NCBI RefSeq assembly: GCF_900230185.1
Contig: NZ_OCSR01000001.1
Span: 1,736,001 to 1,800,000 of the forward strand
Reading direction: 5' to 3'
Origin: Burkholderia sp. OK233
Lineage (GTDB): Bacteria; Pseudomonadota; Gammaproteobacteria; Burkholderiales; Burkholderiaceae
DNA length: 64,000 nucleotides
Position 1 is the first letter of the stretch, and the number at the start of each line of letters is the position of its first letter. Position numbers and translations under genes: made by a program. Under the pieces are notes generated by a model. That model saw only the letters and a program-made list of their open reading frames with translations, was not told the origin of the DNA and did not search any database. Below are positions 9,073 through 18,460 of this stretch, piece after piece.

Positions 9073-10026
9073 TTACCAGCTGAAGCCCTTGGCATTGCTC
9101 TTGTCGATCATCTTCACGTCGACCGGAATGGTTTTCGGCACATTGGCGCCCCACTTCTTCGCAAGTGCAATGCCGAGCGCGATACGCACCTGGTCGGCGG
9201 GGAACTGCGCGGACGTTTCGATGAACTTCGAATTCGGTTTCTGGATCGCGGCAATCGCTTCCGGCGCACCATCGACGCTGGTCAGCTTGATGTCCTTGCC
9301 TGACGACTCGATCGCCGAGAGCGCACCCATCGAGCCACCGTCGTTCACGCTGAATACGCCCTTCAGATTCGGATGCGCCTGAATCATATTTTCGGTAACG
9401 GACAACGCAGTCGCGCGTTCCTGCTTACCGTTCTGCGTATCCACGAGTTTGATGCCCGGCACTTTCGCCAACGCCGCCTTGCAGCCACGCACCCGTTCGA
9501 GAATCGGCACCACCGGAATGCCGTCGAGAATCGCCACTTCGCCGCTGCCGCCGATCGACTTCGCCAGATACTCACAAGCCATCTCACCCGCGTCGAAATT
9601 CTTGGAACCGACGAAGGAATCGACCGGACCGTTCGCGTTCGCATCAACAGCGACCACCACCACGCCGGCCTTCTTCGCCGACGTCACCGCCGATTGAATG
9701 CCGGTCGAATCGGTCGGATTCACGAGCAGGATGTCGATCTTCTTTTGCAGCATATCTTCAACATCGCTGACCTGCTTGCTGACGTCGTGATGCGCGTCGG
9801 TAACGACCACCGTTGCGCCAATCGACGCGGCCGCGTCGTTCAGCGCCTTTTGCATCGTCACGAAGTACGGGTTGTTCAGCTCCTGAAACGTCATGCCGAT
9901 CTTCAGCGGCGCGGCTTGTGCTGCCGGCGCGGCGATAAACGACAGACCGAATGCAAGCGTCGCCAGGGCGGCCGTGCTGCGCGCGAAGGTCTTCAACGAT
10001 GTCTGCTTCGAAGTGGATTGCGTCAT
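9073..10026 (-). CDS. periplasmic sugar/polyol-binding protein, ribose-binding (CUT2) type
   Basis: 317 residues with a clear Sec signal peptide: a basic N-terminus, a hydrophobic core ATLAFGLSFIAAPAAQA, and likely cleavage after AQA. The mature protein has the PBP1/RbsB fold. It starts LKIGMTFQELNNPYFVTM, then IDILLVNPTDS, VVAVDANANG and, near the end, IKLTSVDGAPEA. It captures the substrate in the periplasm for the downstream ATPase/permease. It is the first transport gene after the AraC regulator, separated by a 124-base gap that could hold a promoter. The ligand is unknown; the operon enzymes point to a sugar alcohol or tetrose/pentose. Confidence 0.92.
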   Translation of the reverse strand: MTQSTSKQTSLKTFARSTAALATLAFGLSFIAAPAAQAAPLKIGMTFQELNNPYFVTMQKALNDAAASIGATVVVTDAHHDVSKQVSDVEDMLQKKIDILLVNPTDSTGIQSAVTSAKKAGVVVVAVDANANGPVDSFVGSKNFDAGEMACEYLAKSIGGSGEVAILDGIPVVPILERVRGCKAALAKVPGIKLVDTQNGKQERATALSVTENMIQAHPNLKGVFSVNDGGSMGALSAIESSGKDIKLTSVDGAPEAIAAIQKPNSKFIETSAQFPADQVRIALGIALAKKWGANVPKTIPVDVKMIDKSNAKGFSW

Positions 10027-10150
10027 GGTTGTCTCCGTTATTAAAACTGTTCGATGAGATGAGCACGTCCCTCACGCTGTCTGTGGACAGCGCGATAGGT
10101 GTTAAAACGCGGGTGAAATGAAACGCTTCGGCTTGACGCCTGGTGGAGGA

Positions 10151-11131
10151 CTACGTCGGTGGATAGGCAGCCGCGGCACTGCGTGGCAAACCTGGCGCAA
10201 GCACGATCGCGGGTGCATTGTCGATGCCCGCACCGCGCGCGGCGGCTTCTTCGGAGGCGTCACGGCTCGCGTCGTTCAGTTGCTGATAGCGGCGGAATTT
10301 TGAAGGCGCCATGCCTTTGACCGCGAGGAACTGCCGATTGAAATTCGACAGGTTGTTAAAGCCCGCCTTGAAGCAGATATCGGTCACGCTCAGCTCTTCG
10401 TCCGTGAGCAGTTGACACGCGAGATTGATACGCATGCGGTTCACGTACTGCACAAACGGCAGCCCGGTATGACGGCGGAAGTAACGCGAGAACGCACTCA
10501 CGCTTTGCCCGGCGAGTTGCGCCAGATCCGATTCGCGCAGATCGTTGGACAGATTCTTGCCGATATACGAGAGCGCGTGATTGATGCGCGTCGACGCGAA
10601 GCCGGTCGGGTCGGCCTGATAGGCGGGGCTCGCGAGCGTCTCGCGGTCTTCGGCGTTCATCAGGATTTCAAGCATCGACATGAACAGCACGAGACGGCGC
10701 AGTCCGCGCGCCGCCAGCAATTCGAGGAACAAAGGCTGGATCGCGGCACTCGTTTCTCCACCGAACGACACGCCGCGGCGCGAATCGGCGAGCAATGCTT
10801 CGACCTGGCGCCACTCCGGAAAACTGCCCATGCAACTCGACACGAACTCCTGCCCGAACTGAACGACCAGATTGCGCTGCGCAATCGTCTCGCCTTCCGG
10901 CACGTCGCTGACCCAGTTGTGCGGCAGGTTCGGCCCCATCAACACGAGGTTGCCAGGCGTAAAGCTGCTGATGTGATCGCCGACGAACATCTTGCCGGTC
11001 GTCGCCACGATCAGATGGATTTCGTATTCCGGGTGAAAGTGCCAGCGCACCGTGCGATACGGATAGCCGTGCGACCACACTTTGAAGGATTCGTCGCGCC
11101 GTACGGCGACGACTTCCAGATCGGGTTGCAT
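10151..11131 (-). CDS. AraC-family transcriptional regulator of the CUT2 polyol operon
   Basis: 326 residues. The N-terminal cupin-like sensing domain contains YRTVRWHFHPEYEIHLI and MGPNLPHNW. The C-terminal part has two helix-turn-helix motifs (LRESDLAQLAGQSVSAFSRY and VTDICFKAGFNNLSNFNRQF), the AraC/XylS DNA-binding unit. The start at 11131 is chosen because GGAGGAAG lies 7 bases upstream; an open frame continues to 11233 without such a site. It is encoded directly upstream of the transporter on the same strand and divergent from the D-arabinitol-type dehydrogenase, so it probably activates the CUT2 operon in response to the polyol. Confidence 0.9.
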   Translation of the reverse strand: MQPDLEVVAVRRDESFKVWSHGYPYRTVRWHFHPEYEIHLIVATTGKMFVGDHISSFTPGNLVLMGPNLPHNWVSDVPEGETIAQRNLVVQFGQEFVSSCMGSFPEWRQVEALLADSRRGVSFGGETSAAIQPLFLELLAARGLRRLVLFMSMLEILMNAEDRETLASPAYQADPTGFASTRINHALSYIGKNLSNDLRESDLAQLAGQSVSAFSRYFRRHTGLPFVQYVNRMRINLACQLLTDEELSVTDICFKAGFNNLSNFNRQFLAVKGMAPSKFRRYQQLNDASRDASEEAAARGAGIDNAPAIVLAPGLPRSAAAAYPPT

Positions 11132-11405
11132 TCGCGTCTTCCTCCATGAAGCGGCGTGTTGCGGGTGCCGCTGAACTTCGTCTTGTATAGCGAAAAGTAG
11201 CCCTCTAGAGCCTGATCCACCACTAAAAATCAAACCGCAGACCGATACTTTTTTGCATTCGGGTTAGTCCTGGCGCGGCGAAAGTCAAATTTGATGCAAT
11301 GCAATACGCACCGCGAGACACGTCCCATAACGCCCGGGCGTCACACGAGTCGCGCCGAAAGTCCCGCCACGCCGCGCTGCGCCACGAAAAGCCATCTGCG
11401 TCGCC

Positions 11406-11434
11406 TTGACATTCGTTTCGCCGGGTACGATCAT
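11406..11434 (+). promoter_or_regulatory. sigma-70-like promoter of the D-arabinitol dehydrogenase operon
   Basis: A perfect -35 TTGACA (11406-11411) is followed by a 17-base spacer and GATCAT (11429-11434), a 4/6 match to the -10. The predicted start is about 80 bases ahead of the ATG at 11520. The rest of the 388-base divergent gap (11132-11519) shows no other gene. AraC- and SorC-type operators may lie here, but I could not define them. Confidence 0.5.
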
Positions 11435-11519
11435 TCGCTCACAGACAGAGCAAATGCTCCACCCCCAAGAAAAACGCACGCTCCCGAGCCGTGCGATCGA
11501 GGACATTCAGGAGACGCAC

Positions 11520-12932
11520 ATGAACAGCGGGCAAGGCAGCGGCACGGCCGCACACGTGATCCTGCACATCGGCGCGGGATCGTTTCATCGCGCGCATCAG
11601 GCGTGGTATCTCCATCGGTTGAACGAGGCGAAGGTGGCGGGCGAGCCGCACTGGTCGCTGACGGTCGGCAATATCCGCAGCGACATGAACGCGGTGCTCG
11701 AGGCGCTCGCCGCGCAAAACGGCGTCTATACGCTCGAGACCGTCACGCCGCAGGGCGAGCGCGCGTACGAGACGATTCGTTCGATCGAGCGCGTGGTGCC
11801 GTGGACCGAGAGTCTCGATGCACTGATCGAAGCGGGCGCCGATCCGGCCTGCAAGATCATTGCGTTCACGGTCACCGAAGGCGGCTATTACCTCGATGAA
11901 CAGGACGAACTCGACACGGCCAATGCCGATCTCGCGGCTGACCTGAAAGGCGGCCACACCACGATTTACGGCGCGCTCGCGGCGATTCTCGACGCACGCA
12001 TGAAGCGTGGCGCCGGCCCGGTTACGCTGCAGACCTGCGATAACCTGCGCAGCAACGGCGAGCGTTTTCATGCGGGCATGAGCGAGTTTCTCGAACGGCG
12101 CGGCGCGGACGACCTCGCGCAATGGTTCGACGACAACACCGCGTGCCCGAGTTCGATGGTCGACCGCATTACGCCGCGTCCGACACCGGACGTGCGCGAA
12201 CGCGTGAAAGCCGCCACCGGCGTCGACGATACCTGCCCGGTGATGGGCGAATCCTTCATCCAATGGGTGATCGAAGACCGTTTCATGGCTGGACGCCCCG
12301 CGTGGGAAAAGGTCGGCGCGGAACTGGTCGACTCGGTACTGCCGTACGAGGAAGCGAAGATCCGCATTCTCAACGCGACGCATAGCTGTATTGCGTGGGC
12401 GGGCACGCTGGTCGGACTGACCTACATCCACGAAGGTACGCTCGACCCGGACATCAACAAATTCGCCTTCGACTACGTGACCGAAGACGTGATTCCGTGT
12501 CTCACGCCAAGCCCGCTCGATCTCGAACGCTATCGCGACGTGGTGCTCGAACGTTTCGGCAATCCCTACATCCAGGACACCAACCAGCGCGTCGCGGCCG
12601 ACGGCTTTTCGAAGCTGCCCGGTTTTATCGCGCCGACGCTCGCCGAATGCTTCGAACGGGGCGTCACGCCTTCGGCGACGGCGATGTTGCCGGCGCTGTT
12701 CTTCCGCTTCCTCGAGCACTGGAACGCCAGCACGTTGCCGTATGTGTATCAGGATGGCGTGATGGACGAAAAAGTTGCCCGCGGCTTCTTTGCCGCGCCT
12801 GATCCGTTGCAGGCGTTCGCCGCTGACCGCCTGCTCTGGGGCAGCATGGCGCAGACACCAGAACTGGAATCGGCGTTGGCGGGCGCCTTGGCGCGTGTCG
12901 ACGTGTGGCTGGCCAAACGCGGCGCGGCTTGA
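11520..12932 (+). CDS. dalD: mannitol/D-arabinitol dehydrogenase family protein
   Basis: 470-residue member of the long-chain mannitol dehydrogenase family (no metal, NAD-dependent). The N-terminal Rossmann part begins VILHIGAGSFHRAHQAWYL. The central catalytic region contains SMVDRITPRPT and a conserved lysine in LPYEEAKIRILNATHS. Length and neighbours fit D-arabinitol 4-dehydrogenase, which makes D-xylulose, because a xylulokinase gene follows immediately. Mannitol 2-dehydrogenase activity is an alternative within the family. The start at 11520 is supported by AGGAG 7 bases upstream; the open frame back to 11406 lacks one and overlaps the promoter. The gene symbol is by analogy. Confidence 0.85.
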   Translation: MNSGQGSGTAAHVILHIGAGSFHRAHQAWYLHRLNEAKVAGEPHWSLTVGNIRSDMNAVLEALAAQNGVYTLETVTPQGERAYETIRSIERVVPWTESLDALIEAGADPACKIIAFTVTEGGYYLDEQDELDTANADLAADLKGGHTTIYGALAAILDARMKRGAGPVTLQTCDNLRSNGERFHAGMSEFLERRGADDLAQWFDDNTACPSSMVDRITPRPTPDVRERVKAATGVDDTCPVMGESFIQWVIEDRFMAGRPAWEKVGAELVDSVLPYEEAKIRILNATHSCIAWAGTLVGLTYIHEGTLDPDINKFAFDYVTEDVIPCLTPSPLDLERYRDVVLERFGNPYIQDTNQRVAADGFSKLPGFIAPTLAECFERGVTPSATAMLPALFFRFLEHWNASTLPYVYQDGVMDEKVARGFFAAPDPLQAFAADRLLWGSMAQTPELESALAGALARVDVWLAKRGAA

Positions 12933-12973
12933 CCCGCGCTATAGCGAACCACGTGGACCACGCGAATCACGCC

Positions 12974-13000
12974 GGTGCCAGGCTTAATGCGCATGGCACC
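12974..13000 (+). other. hairpin between dehydrogenase and xylulokinase genes
   Basis: GGTGCCA (12974-12980) pairs with TGGCACC (12994-13000) across a 13-base loop in the 122-base gap. There is no T-run, so termination is unlikely; it may be a processing or stability element. Confidence 0.35.
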
Positions 13001-13054
13001 GCGCGCCATGTACGGCTAAAGTAGCGCATCCCTAACGACGAAGGTTTCGCGCCC

Positions 13055-14536
13055 ATGTATCTCGGCATCGACCTCGGCACGTCCGAAGTGAAAGTCCTGC
13101 TGCTCGCCTCCGATGGACGCGTGATCGGCACCGCAGGCTCGCCCTTTACCGTTTCGCGTCCGCATCAGCGCTGGGCCGAACAGAATCCCGAAGACTGGTG
13201 GGCCGGCACGCGCGCGGCGCTGGCCGCGTTGCGCGCCAGACACCCGGATGAGTTCGCGCAGATTCGCGGCATCGGCCTCTCGGGGCAGATGCACGGGGCC
13301 GTGCTGCTGGATGCGCAAGACCGCGTATTGCGGCCCGCGATCCTGTGGAACGACATGCGCAGCGACAAGGAGTGCGCGGAGCTTACCGAGCGCGCGCCGG
13401 AGTTGCACACCGTGGCCGGCAATCTCGCGATGCCCGGATTTACCGCGCCGAAGCTGCTATGGGTGGCGCACCATGAACCGGAAATCTTCGCGCAAACCGC
13501 CTGCGTGCTGCTGCCGAAGGATTACCTGCGTTTGCAACTGACCGGCGGCAAGGTGTCCGATCCATCGGATGCAGCCGGCACGCTGTGGCTCGACGTCGCC
13601 AAACGCGACTGGTCCGATTCGCTGCTCGCCGCCTGCAACATGACGCGCGCTCAGATGCCGGCCTTGTGCGAAGGCAGCGAGCCGTCGGGCACCCTGCTTC
13701 CCGCGCTGGCGCGCGAGTTCGGTTTGAGCGACGGCGTGATCGTCGCCGCCGGCGGTGGCGACAATGCAACGAGTGCAATCGGCATCGGCGCGACGCAACC
13801 GGGCGACGGCTTCGTCTCACTCGGCACCTCGGGTGTGTTGTGCGTGGTCGGCGACAGTTTCCGGCCGAATCCCGCCTCCGCGGTGCACGCGTTCTGCCAT
13901 GCGATTCCGGATCGCTGGCATCAGATGAGCGTGGTGTTATCGGCGGCAAGCTGTTTGCGCTGGGTCTGCAAGCTCACCTCCACCGACGAGCCAACCCTGC
14001 TCGCCGAAATCGAGGCGCTCCCAGCGGAAGCGTTGACCACTGCCCCGCTCTTTCTGCCCTATCTGTCCGGTGAACGGACGCCGCACAATGACCCGTACGC
14101 GCAAGGCGTGTTCTTCGGCATGAATCACGCGACCGATCGCGCGTTGCTCGGCTATGCGGTGCTCGAAGGCGTGACGCTCGCGCTCACCGACGGCCTCGAC
14201 GCGTTGCGCGCGGCCGGCACCGAAGCGAAGGCGCTATCCCTGCTCGGCGGCGGTGCGCGCAGCGACTACTGGGCACAACTGCTCGCCGACGCGCTCGATA
14301 CCGCCACACGCAAGCACGGCGGCGGCGAAACCGGCGCGGCGCTCGGCGCGGCACGCCTCGGCTGGCTGGCCGCGGGCGGCGACCCGGCCAGGGTGCTGAC
14401 CAAGCCGCCGATCGAAAAGGAGTTCACGCCGAATCCGCGACGGCACGCCGAACTGCGCAACCGGCTCGAAGAGTATCGCGCGCTGTACCGCCACGTGCGG
14501 CCGTTGTTCGACCCCGCGCGGCAACCGCTCGCCTGA
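13055..14536 (+). CDS. xylB: xylulokinase
   Basis: 493-residue FGGY kinase that phosphorylates D-xylulose to xylulose 5-phosphate, feeding the pentose-phosphate pathway. The N-terminus MYLGIDLGTSEVKVLLL, the substrate motif GLSGQMHGAVLL, the catalytic aspartate region VAAGGGDNATSAIG and the adenosine loop LSLLGGGARSDYW are those of bacterial XylB. It follows the D-arabinitol-type dehydrogenase by 122 bases on the same strand, an arrangement also known from enteric D-arabinitol operons. It is followed after 78 bases by a SorC-type regulator. A second, more divergent xylulokinase-like gene lies at 27664-29181. Confidence 0.93.
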   Translation: MYLGIDLGTSEVKVLLLASDGRVIGTAGSPFTVSRPHQRWAEQNPEDWWAGTRAALAALRARHPDEFAQIRGIGLSGQMHGAVLLDAQDRVLRPAILWNDMRSDKECAELTERAPELHTVAGNLAMPGFTAPKLLWVAHHEPEIFAQTACVLLPKDYLRLQLTGGKVSDPSDAAGTLWLDVAKRDWSDSLLAACNMTRAQMPALCEGSEPSGTLLPALAREFGLSDGVIVAAGGGDNATSAIGIGATQPGDGFVSLGTSGVLCVVGDSFRPNPASAVHAFCHAIPDRWHQMSVVLSAASCLRWVCKLTSTDEPTLLAEIEALPAEALTTAPLFLPYLSGERTPHNDPYAQGVFFGMNHATDRALLGYAVLEGVTLALTDGLDALRAAGTEAKALSLLGGGARSDYWAQLLADALDTATRKHGGGETGAALGAARLGWLAAGGDPARVLTKPPIEKEFTPNPRRHAELRNRLEEYRALYRHVRPLFDPARQPLA

Positions 14537-14614
14537 CCGGCAAAGCACAGCCGGTTTCCGCTGAGAGGCGGGGACCGGCTGCTATCATCGGCGCACTTCA
14601 AGCGAACCGTCACC

Positions 14615-15562
14615 GTGCCCAAGTCCACAGAAAAATTAGACCTTGCTACCCGCGCCGCGTGGCTTTACTACGTCGCAGGCAATACCCAGAACGAGATCGC
14701 AGAGAAACTCCAGGTGTCACGCCCGGTCGCGCAGCGGCTGGTCGCCTTCGCGGTGGAAAAGAACCTGATTCGCGTGCGCGTCGATCACAAACTGGCCGAT
14801 TGCCTGGCGCTCGCCGATCAACTCTCGAAGCGCTACGGCCTGAGCATGTGCGAAGTCGTACCGATCGACAGCGATACCTCGGAAGAAGTCGACCGCAAGC
14901 TGGCGGTAGCCGGCGCGCAAGTCATGGAACGCTATCTCGTCGAAGAAAAGCCGATGGTGGTCGCCGTGGGCAGCGGCCGTACGCTGAAGGCCGCGGTCGA
15001 TCAGATCGCGCAGCTGGAGCGTCCGCAGCACCGGTTGGTATCGATGGTCGGGGCGATCGCCCAGGACGGCTCCTCGAACCGCTACGACGTCGCACTGCAC
15101 ATTTCGGAGAAGACCGGCGGCAAGCATTTTCTGCTGCCCGCGCCGTTGCTCGCCGATAGCGAGGCCGAACGCGCGCAGTGGTGCAATCACCGGCTATACC
15201 GGATCGTCGAATCACTCTTGGCCAAGGCGGATGTCGCGTTCGTCGGCGTCGGCAATATCGGGCCGAAATGTCCGTTGCACGAAGACGGCTTCATCACCTC
15301 CGCGGAGGTGAAGGAGTTGATGCAGAACCGTGCAGTGGCCGAAATGCTCGGCCTGCCAATCGATGCCGCCGGCGCGCACGTCGAATCGCCGACCGGCCGG
15401 CGCGTCACCAGCATCGCGCTCGACTCCCCGCCGCGGCGCCCCACCATCGGATTTGCCGGCGGCGCGCGCAAGCGCGAGGCGCTGATCGCGGTACTCAAAG
15501 GCGGCTGGCTGTCGGGACTGGTGACCGACGAATTGTGTGCACGGGCCGCGCTCGAAGCCTGA
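14615..15562 (+). CDS. SorC/DeoR-type sugar-responsive transcriptional regulator
   Basis: 315 residues. The N-terminal helix-turn-helix (NTQNEIAEKLQVSRPVAQRL, residues about 21-40) is followed by a sugar-phosphate-binding domain of the SorC type (VAVGSGRTLKAAVD, ADVAFVGVGNIG, ending GFAGGARKREALIAVLKGGW). Such regulators respond to phosphorylated sugars and control pentitol or hexitol operons, so it is the likely regulator of dalD-xylB and of the convergent CUT1 transporter operon. The start is a GTG without an obvious Shine-Dalgarno, placed by family length. It may be co-transcribed with xylB (78-base gap). Confidence 0.87.
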   Translation: MPKSTEKLDLATRAAWLYYVAGNTQNEIAEKLQVSRPVAQRLVAFAVEKNLIRVRVDHKLADCLALADQLSKRYGLSMCEVVPIDSDTSEEVDRKLAVAGAQVMERYLVEEKPMVVAVGSGRTLKAAVDQIAQLERPQHRLVSMVGAIAQDGSSNRYDVALHISEKTGGKHFLLPAPLLADSEAERAQWCNHRLYRIVESLLAKADVAFVGVGNIGPKCPLHEDGFITSAEVKELMQNRAVAEMLGLPIDAAGAHVESPTGRRVTSIALDSPPRRPTIGFAGGARKREALIAVLKGGWLSGLVTDELCARAALEA

Positions 15563-15670
15563 ACGCGGCGCACAAAGACGGCTTGCCCGCAAGCACTGGT
15601 TGCGACGCGTTGCCCAGCGGGCGTCGCTCAAAACCCGCGCCCCAGCGGCTTATCCCGGGCGTGATGACAG

Positions 15671-15694
15671 GACAGCGGCGCGCCCGCCGCTGTC
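15671..15694. terminator. perfect hairpin between convergent operons
   Basis: GACAGCGGCG pairs with CGCCGCTGTC over a 4-base loop, giving a perfect 10-bp stem between the SorC regulator stop (15562) and the transporter ATPase stop (15707). There is no T-run on either side. It could act as a bidirectional end-of-message structure. Confidence 0.45.
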
Positions 15695-15706
15695 CCATTC
15701 ACATCC

Positions 15707-16816
15707 TCACGCGGCCAGCACTTCGACGATCTTCCGCTGGAAGGCTTTCCCGTCGCTGTCGAACAAATGGCAGTGCTCAGGCGTGGCACCGAGCTTTTGC
15801 GTTTCGCCCTTGCTGTGCCGCTCGAGCGGCGGAATGCGCGCGATGATGCCATCCGGCGCGACGCTCGATTCCGCGTACAGATACGCTGCATCGCCGAGCG
15901 ATTCGACCGCCATGGTTTTCGCCGACACGCCGTCGTCGGTCATCCCTACATGCAGATGCTCCGGACGAATGCCGACGGTGACCTTGTCGCCCTGTTTCAC
16001 CGCGCCTGGCTCCACCGCGACGCGCTGCGTCTCGCCAGACTCGTAGCGCACCGTGACGCCGTCGTGCGTCACCGACTGCACGATCCCTTCCATGAAATTC
16101 ATCTTCGGCGAGCCGATGAAGCCGGCAACGAAGCGATTGGCCGGTGCGTGATAGAGCATGGTCGGGCTGCCGACCTGCTCCACATTGCCCGCCGACAGCA
16201 CAACGATCTTGTCGGCCAGCGTCATGGCCTCGACCTGATCGTGCGTCACATAGATCATCGTGGTCTTCAGCTCATCGTGCAGACGCGCGAATTCGAGGCG
16301 CATCTTCACACGCAGCGCAGCGTCGAGATTCGACAACGGTTCGTCGAACAGGAACACCTTCGGCTTGCGCGTAATCGCGCGGCCGATTGCAACACGCTGG
16401 CGTTGACCGCCTGAAAGCTGCTTCGGCTTGCGGTCGAGCAAATGGTCGATGTGCAGAATCTTCGCCGCATTGCGCACGGCGGCATCGATCTCCGGTTTCT
16501 TGGTGCCGGCGAGCTTCAGGCCGAACGCCATGTTGTCGTACAGCGTCATGTGCGGATACAGCGCGTACGACTGGAACACCATCGCGATGCCGCGCTTGGC
16601 GGGCGGTACGTCGTTCACGCGCGTTCCGTCGATGGTCAGATCGCCGCCGCTGATGTCTTCGAGGCCGGCGATCATCCGCATCAGCGTCGATTTACCGCAA
16701 CCGCTCGGACCCACGAACACGACGAATTCGCCGTCCAGGATGTCGAGGTTGATGTCGCGCATCACTTCGTTGTCGTCGTAGGCTTTTCGGATGTTGCGCA
16801 GAGTTACGCTTGCCAT
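15707..16816 (-). CDS. ABC transporter ATPase, CUT1 (MalK/UgpC/MtlK) type
   Basis: 369 residues. Walker A is [16 protein letters not shown], the signature [15 protein letters not shown], Walker [14 protein letters not shown] and the switch histidine [13 protein letters not shown]. The C-terminal third is the TOBE/regulatory domain usual for polyol and maltose importers ([11 protein letters not shown]). It energises the two permeases encoded upstream in the same operon. GGAGACACATC precedes the ATG. A 70-base gap separates it from the HAD gene, and it is the last gene of the operon. Confidence 0.94.
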   Translation of the reverse strand: MASVTLRNIRKAYDDNEVMRDINLDILDGEFVVFVGPSGCGKSTLMRMIAGLEDISGGDLTIDGTRVNDVPPAKRGIAMVFQSYALYPHMTLYDNMAFGLKLAGTKKPEIDAAVRNAAKILHIDHLLDRKPKQLSGGQRQRVAIGRAITRKPKVFLFDEPLSNLDAALRVKMRLEFARLHDELKTTMIYVTHDQVEAMTLADKIVVLSAGNVEQVGSPTMLYHAPANRFVAGFIGSPKMNFMEGIVQSVTHDGVTVRYESGETQRVAVEPGAVKQGDKVTVGIRPEHLHVGMTDDGVSAKTMAVESLGDAAYLYAESSVAPDGIIARIPPLERHSKGETQKLGATPEHCHLFDSDGKAFQRKIVEVLAA

Positions 16817-16886
16817 GATGTGTCTCCGTGTATTGCTCTTGCTGCGTTAATTCATTTATCCAGGTGCTGCGCCAACGCGGCCGCCC

Positions 16887-17588
16887 TTACGGTGTCGCTG
16901 CCGTCGCGCTTAGCGTCCATTGCGCGACCAGTTCCGGCAACTGCAGCATGTCGTCGAACACAGTACGCGCACCCGCCGCATGCAACGCGTCGATCTGCGC
17001 GTCACTCGCATGACCGCCGCCGATAAAGCCCAGCACCGTCATGCCCGCCGCGGTTGCCGCCGTCACGCCCGTCACGCTGTCTTCCACCACGAGGCAGACG
17101 GACGGCGCGAGGCCGAGACCAAGCGCTGCAGCGAGATAGACATCGGGCGCGGGCTTCGGATTCGGCACCGCATCGGCGCAGAAGAGCCGGTCGCCGAAGA
17201 ACTTCACGAGGCCCGTGCGCGCCAGCACGTTCTCCACATACGGCCTGAAACTGTTGCTCGCGCATGCCTTGGTGAGCGGCACCTGCGCGAGCGCAACCTC
17301 GATGCCAACGACCGCCGGCGCCTGCATCGCCGCTGCCTCCACCGCCCGGCGGATCGCATCGATATCCTCGACGCTAAGGCTCTTGCCCAGTTTCGCCGCC
17401 GTGCCTTGCAACACCGTTTCAATGCGCAAGCCAAGCAGCGGCAGCACCACCGGCTCGACATCGGCATCGGGCCAGCGCGCCTCGAGTTCGTGCACCAGCA
17501 TGTGCGCCGCAACGGCTTCGCTGTCGATCAGCACGCCGTCGCAATCGCAGATCAGCGCGAAATGACCTACCGTTGTACCTGCGGTCAT
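16887..17588 (-). CDS. HAD-superfamily phosphatase within the polyol transport operon
   Basis: 233-residue haloacid-dehalogenase-type hydrolase. Motif I is CDCDGVLIDSE with the nucleophile and acid-base aspartates, then NSFRP (motif II region), KPAPDVYL (motif III lysine) and VVEDSVTGVTAATAAGM (motif IV). It resembles beta-phosphoglucomutase-like and sugar-phosphate phosphatases. Its ATG overlaps the upstream permease stop (ATGA at 17585-17588), so it is made together with the transporter. It may dephosphorylate a sugar or polyol phosphate, perhaps to relieve toxic accumulation or adjust the inducer; this is inference. It is cytoplasmic, with no signal peptide. Confidence 0.85.
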   Translation of the reverse strand: MTAGTTVGHFALICDCDGVLIDSEAVAAHMLVHELEARWPDADVEPVVLPLLGLRIETVLQGTAAKLGKSLSVEDIDAIRRAVEAAAMQAPAVVGIEVALAQVPLTKACASNSFRPYVENVLARTGLVKFFGDRLFCADAVPNPKPAPDVYLAAALGLGLAPSVCLVVEDSVTGVTAATAAGMTVLGFIGGGHASDAQIDALHAAGARTVFDDMLQLPELVAQWTLSATAATP

Positions 17589-18460
17589 TTGACCGCCCCA
17601 AAGGTAAGACCGCGCACCAGTTGCTTCTGCGACAGCCAGCCGACAATCAGGATCGGCGCAACCGCAAGCAGTGATGCAGCGGAGAGCTTGGCCCAGAACA
17701 AGCCTTCAGGACTCGAATACGACGCGATGAACACAGTCAGCGGCGCAGCGTTCGAACTGGACAGGTTGATACTCCAGAACGCTTCGTTCCACGACAGGAT
17801 CACCAGCAGCAACGCGGTGGAAGCGAGTCCCGGCAGCGACATCGGCATCAGCAGATAGACGATTTCCTGCCACGTCGCCGCGCCGTCGATCCGGCCTGCT
17901 TCGAGAATGTCGCGCGGAATTTCCGCGAAGTACGTGAACGACATCCATACCGCAATCGGCAGATTGATCAGCGTGTAGACAATCACCAGACCGGACACCG
18001 AATCGAGCAGGCCGCTGTTCTTCCACAACAGATAGATCGGCACCAGCACGCCGACCGACGGCATCATCTTGGTCGACAGCATCCACAGCAGGACTTTCTG
18101 CGTGCGGCGCGTCGGAAAGAAGGCCATCGCGTACGCAGCCGGCACAGCGAGAATCAGGCACAGCACCGTGACGCCCGCCGAGATCAGGATTGAATTCCAC
18201 GCGAACGAAAAGTAGTTGCTGCGCGCGAACACCTCGCGGAAGCTATCGAGCGTCGGGATGAAAAACAGCGACGACGAATACGCCTGCTGCTCCGTCTTGA
18301 ACGCGGTGATCGTCATCCAGAAAATCGGGAAAAACAGTAGCAACGCGACCAGCCAGGCGATCACGCCAGGAATGCCGCGGCGAATCGCGGCGAATGGCGA
18401 CTTGGCCGGTACTGTCATGGGCGCCGTGCCCGACGCAGAGGTAGAGGCAACGTGGCTCAT
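17585..18460 (-). CDS. ABC transporter permease, CUT1 type (MalG/MtlG-like)
   Basis: 291 residues with about six membrane segments. The EAA loop, contacted by the ATPase, reads EAGRIDGAATWQEIVYLLMP. The N-terminus has a Ser/Thr/Ala-rich cytoplasmic tail before the first helix, where LVALLLFFPIFWM sits. It pairs with the permease encoded just upstream. Translation coupling is indicated at both ends: the start overlaps the previous stop (18457-18460) and the stop overlaps the HAD start. Confidence 0.93.
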   Translation of the reverse strand: MSHVASTSASGTAPMTVPAKSPFAAIRRGIPGVIAWLVALLLFFPIFWMTITAFKTEQQAYSSSLFFIPTLDSFREVFARSNYFSFAWNSILISAGVTVLCLILAVPAAYAMAFFPTRRTQKVLLWMLSTKMMPSVGVLVPIYLLWKNSGLLDSVSGLVIVYTLINLPIAVWMSFTYFAEIPRDILEAGRIDGAATWQEIVYLLMPMSLPGLASTALLLVILSWNEAFWSINLSSSNAAPLTVFIASYSSPEGLFWAKLSAASLLAVAPILIVGWLSQKQLVRGLTFGAVK

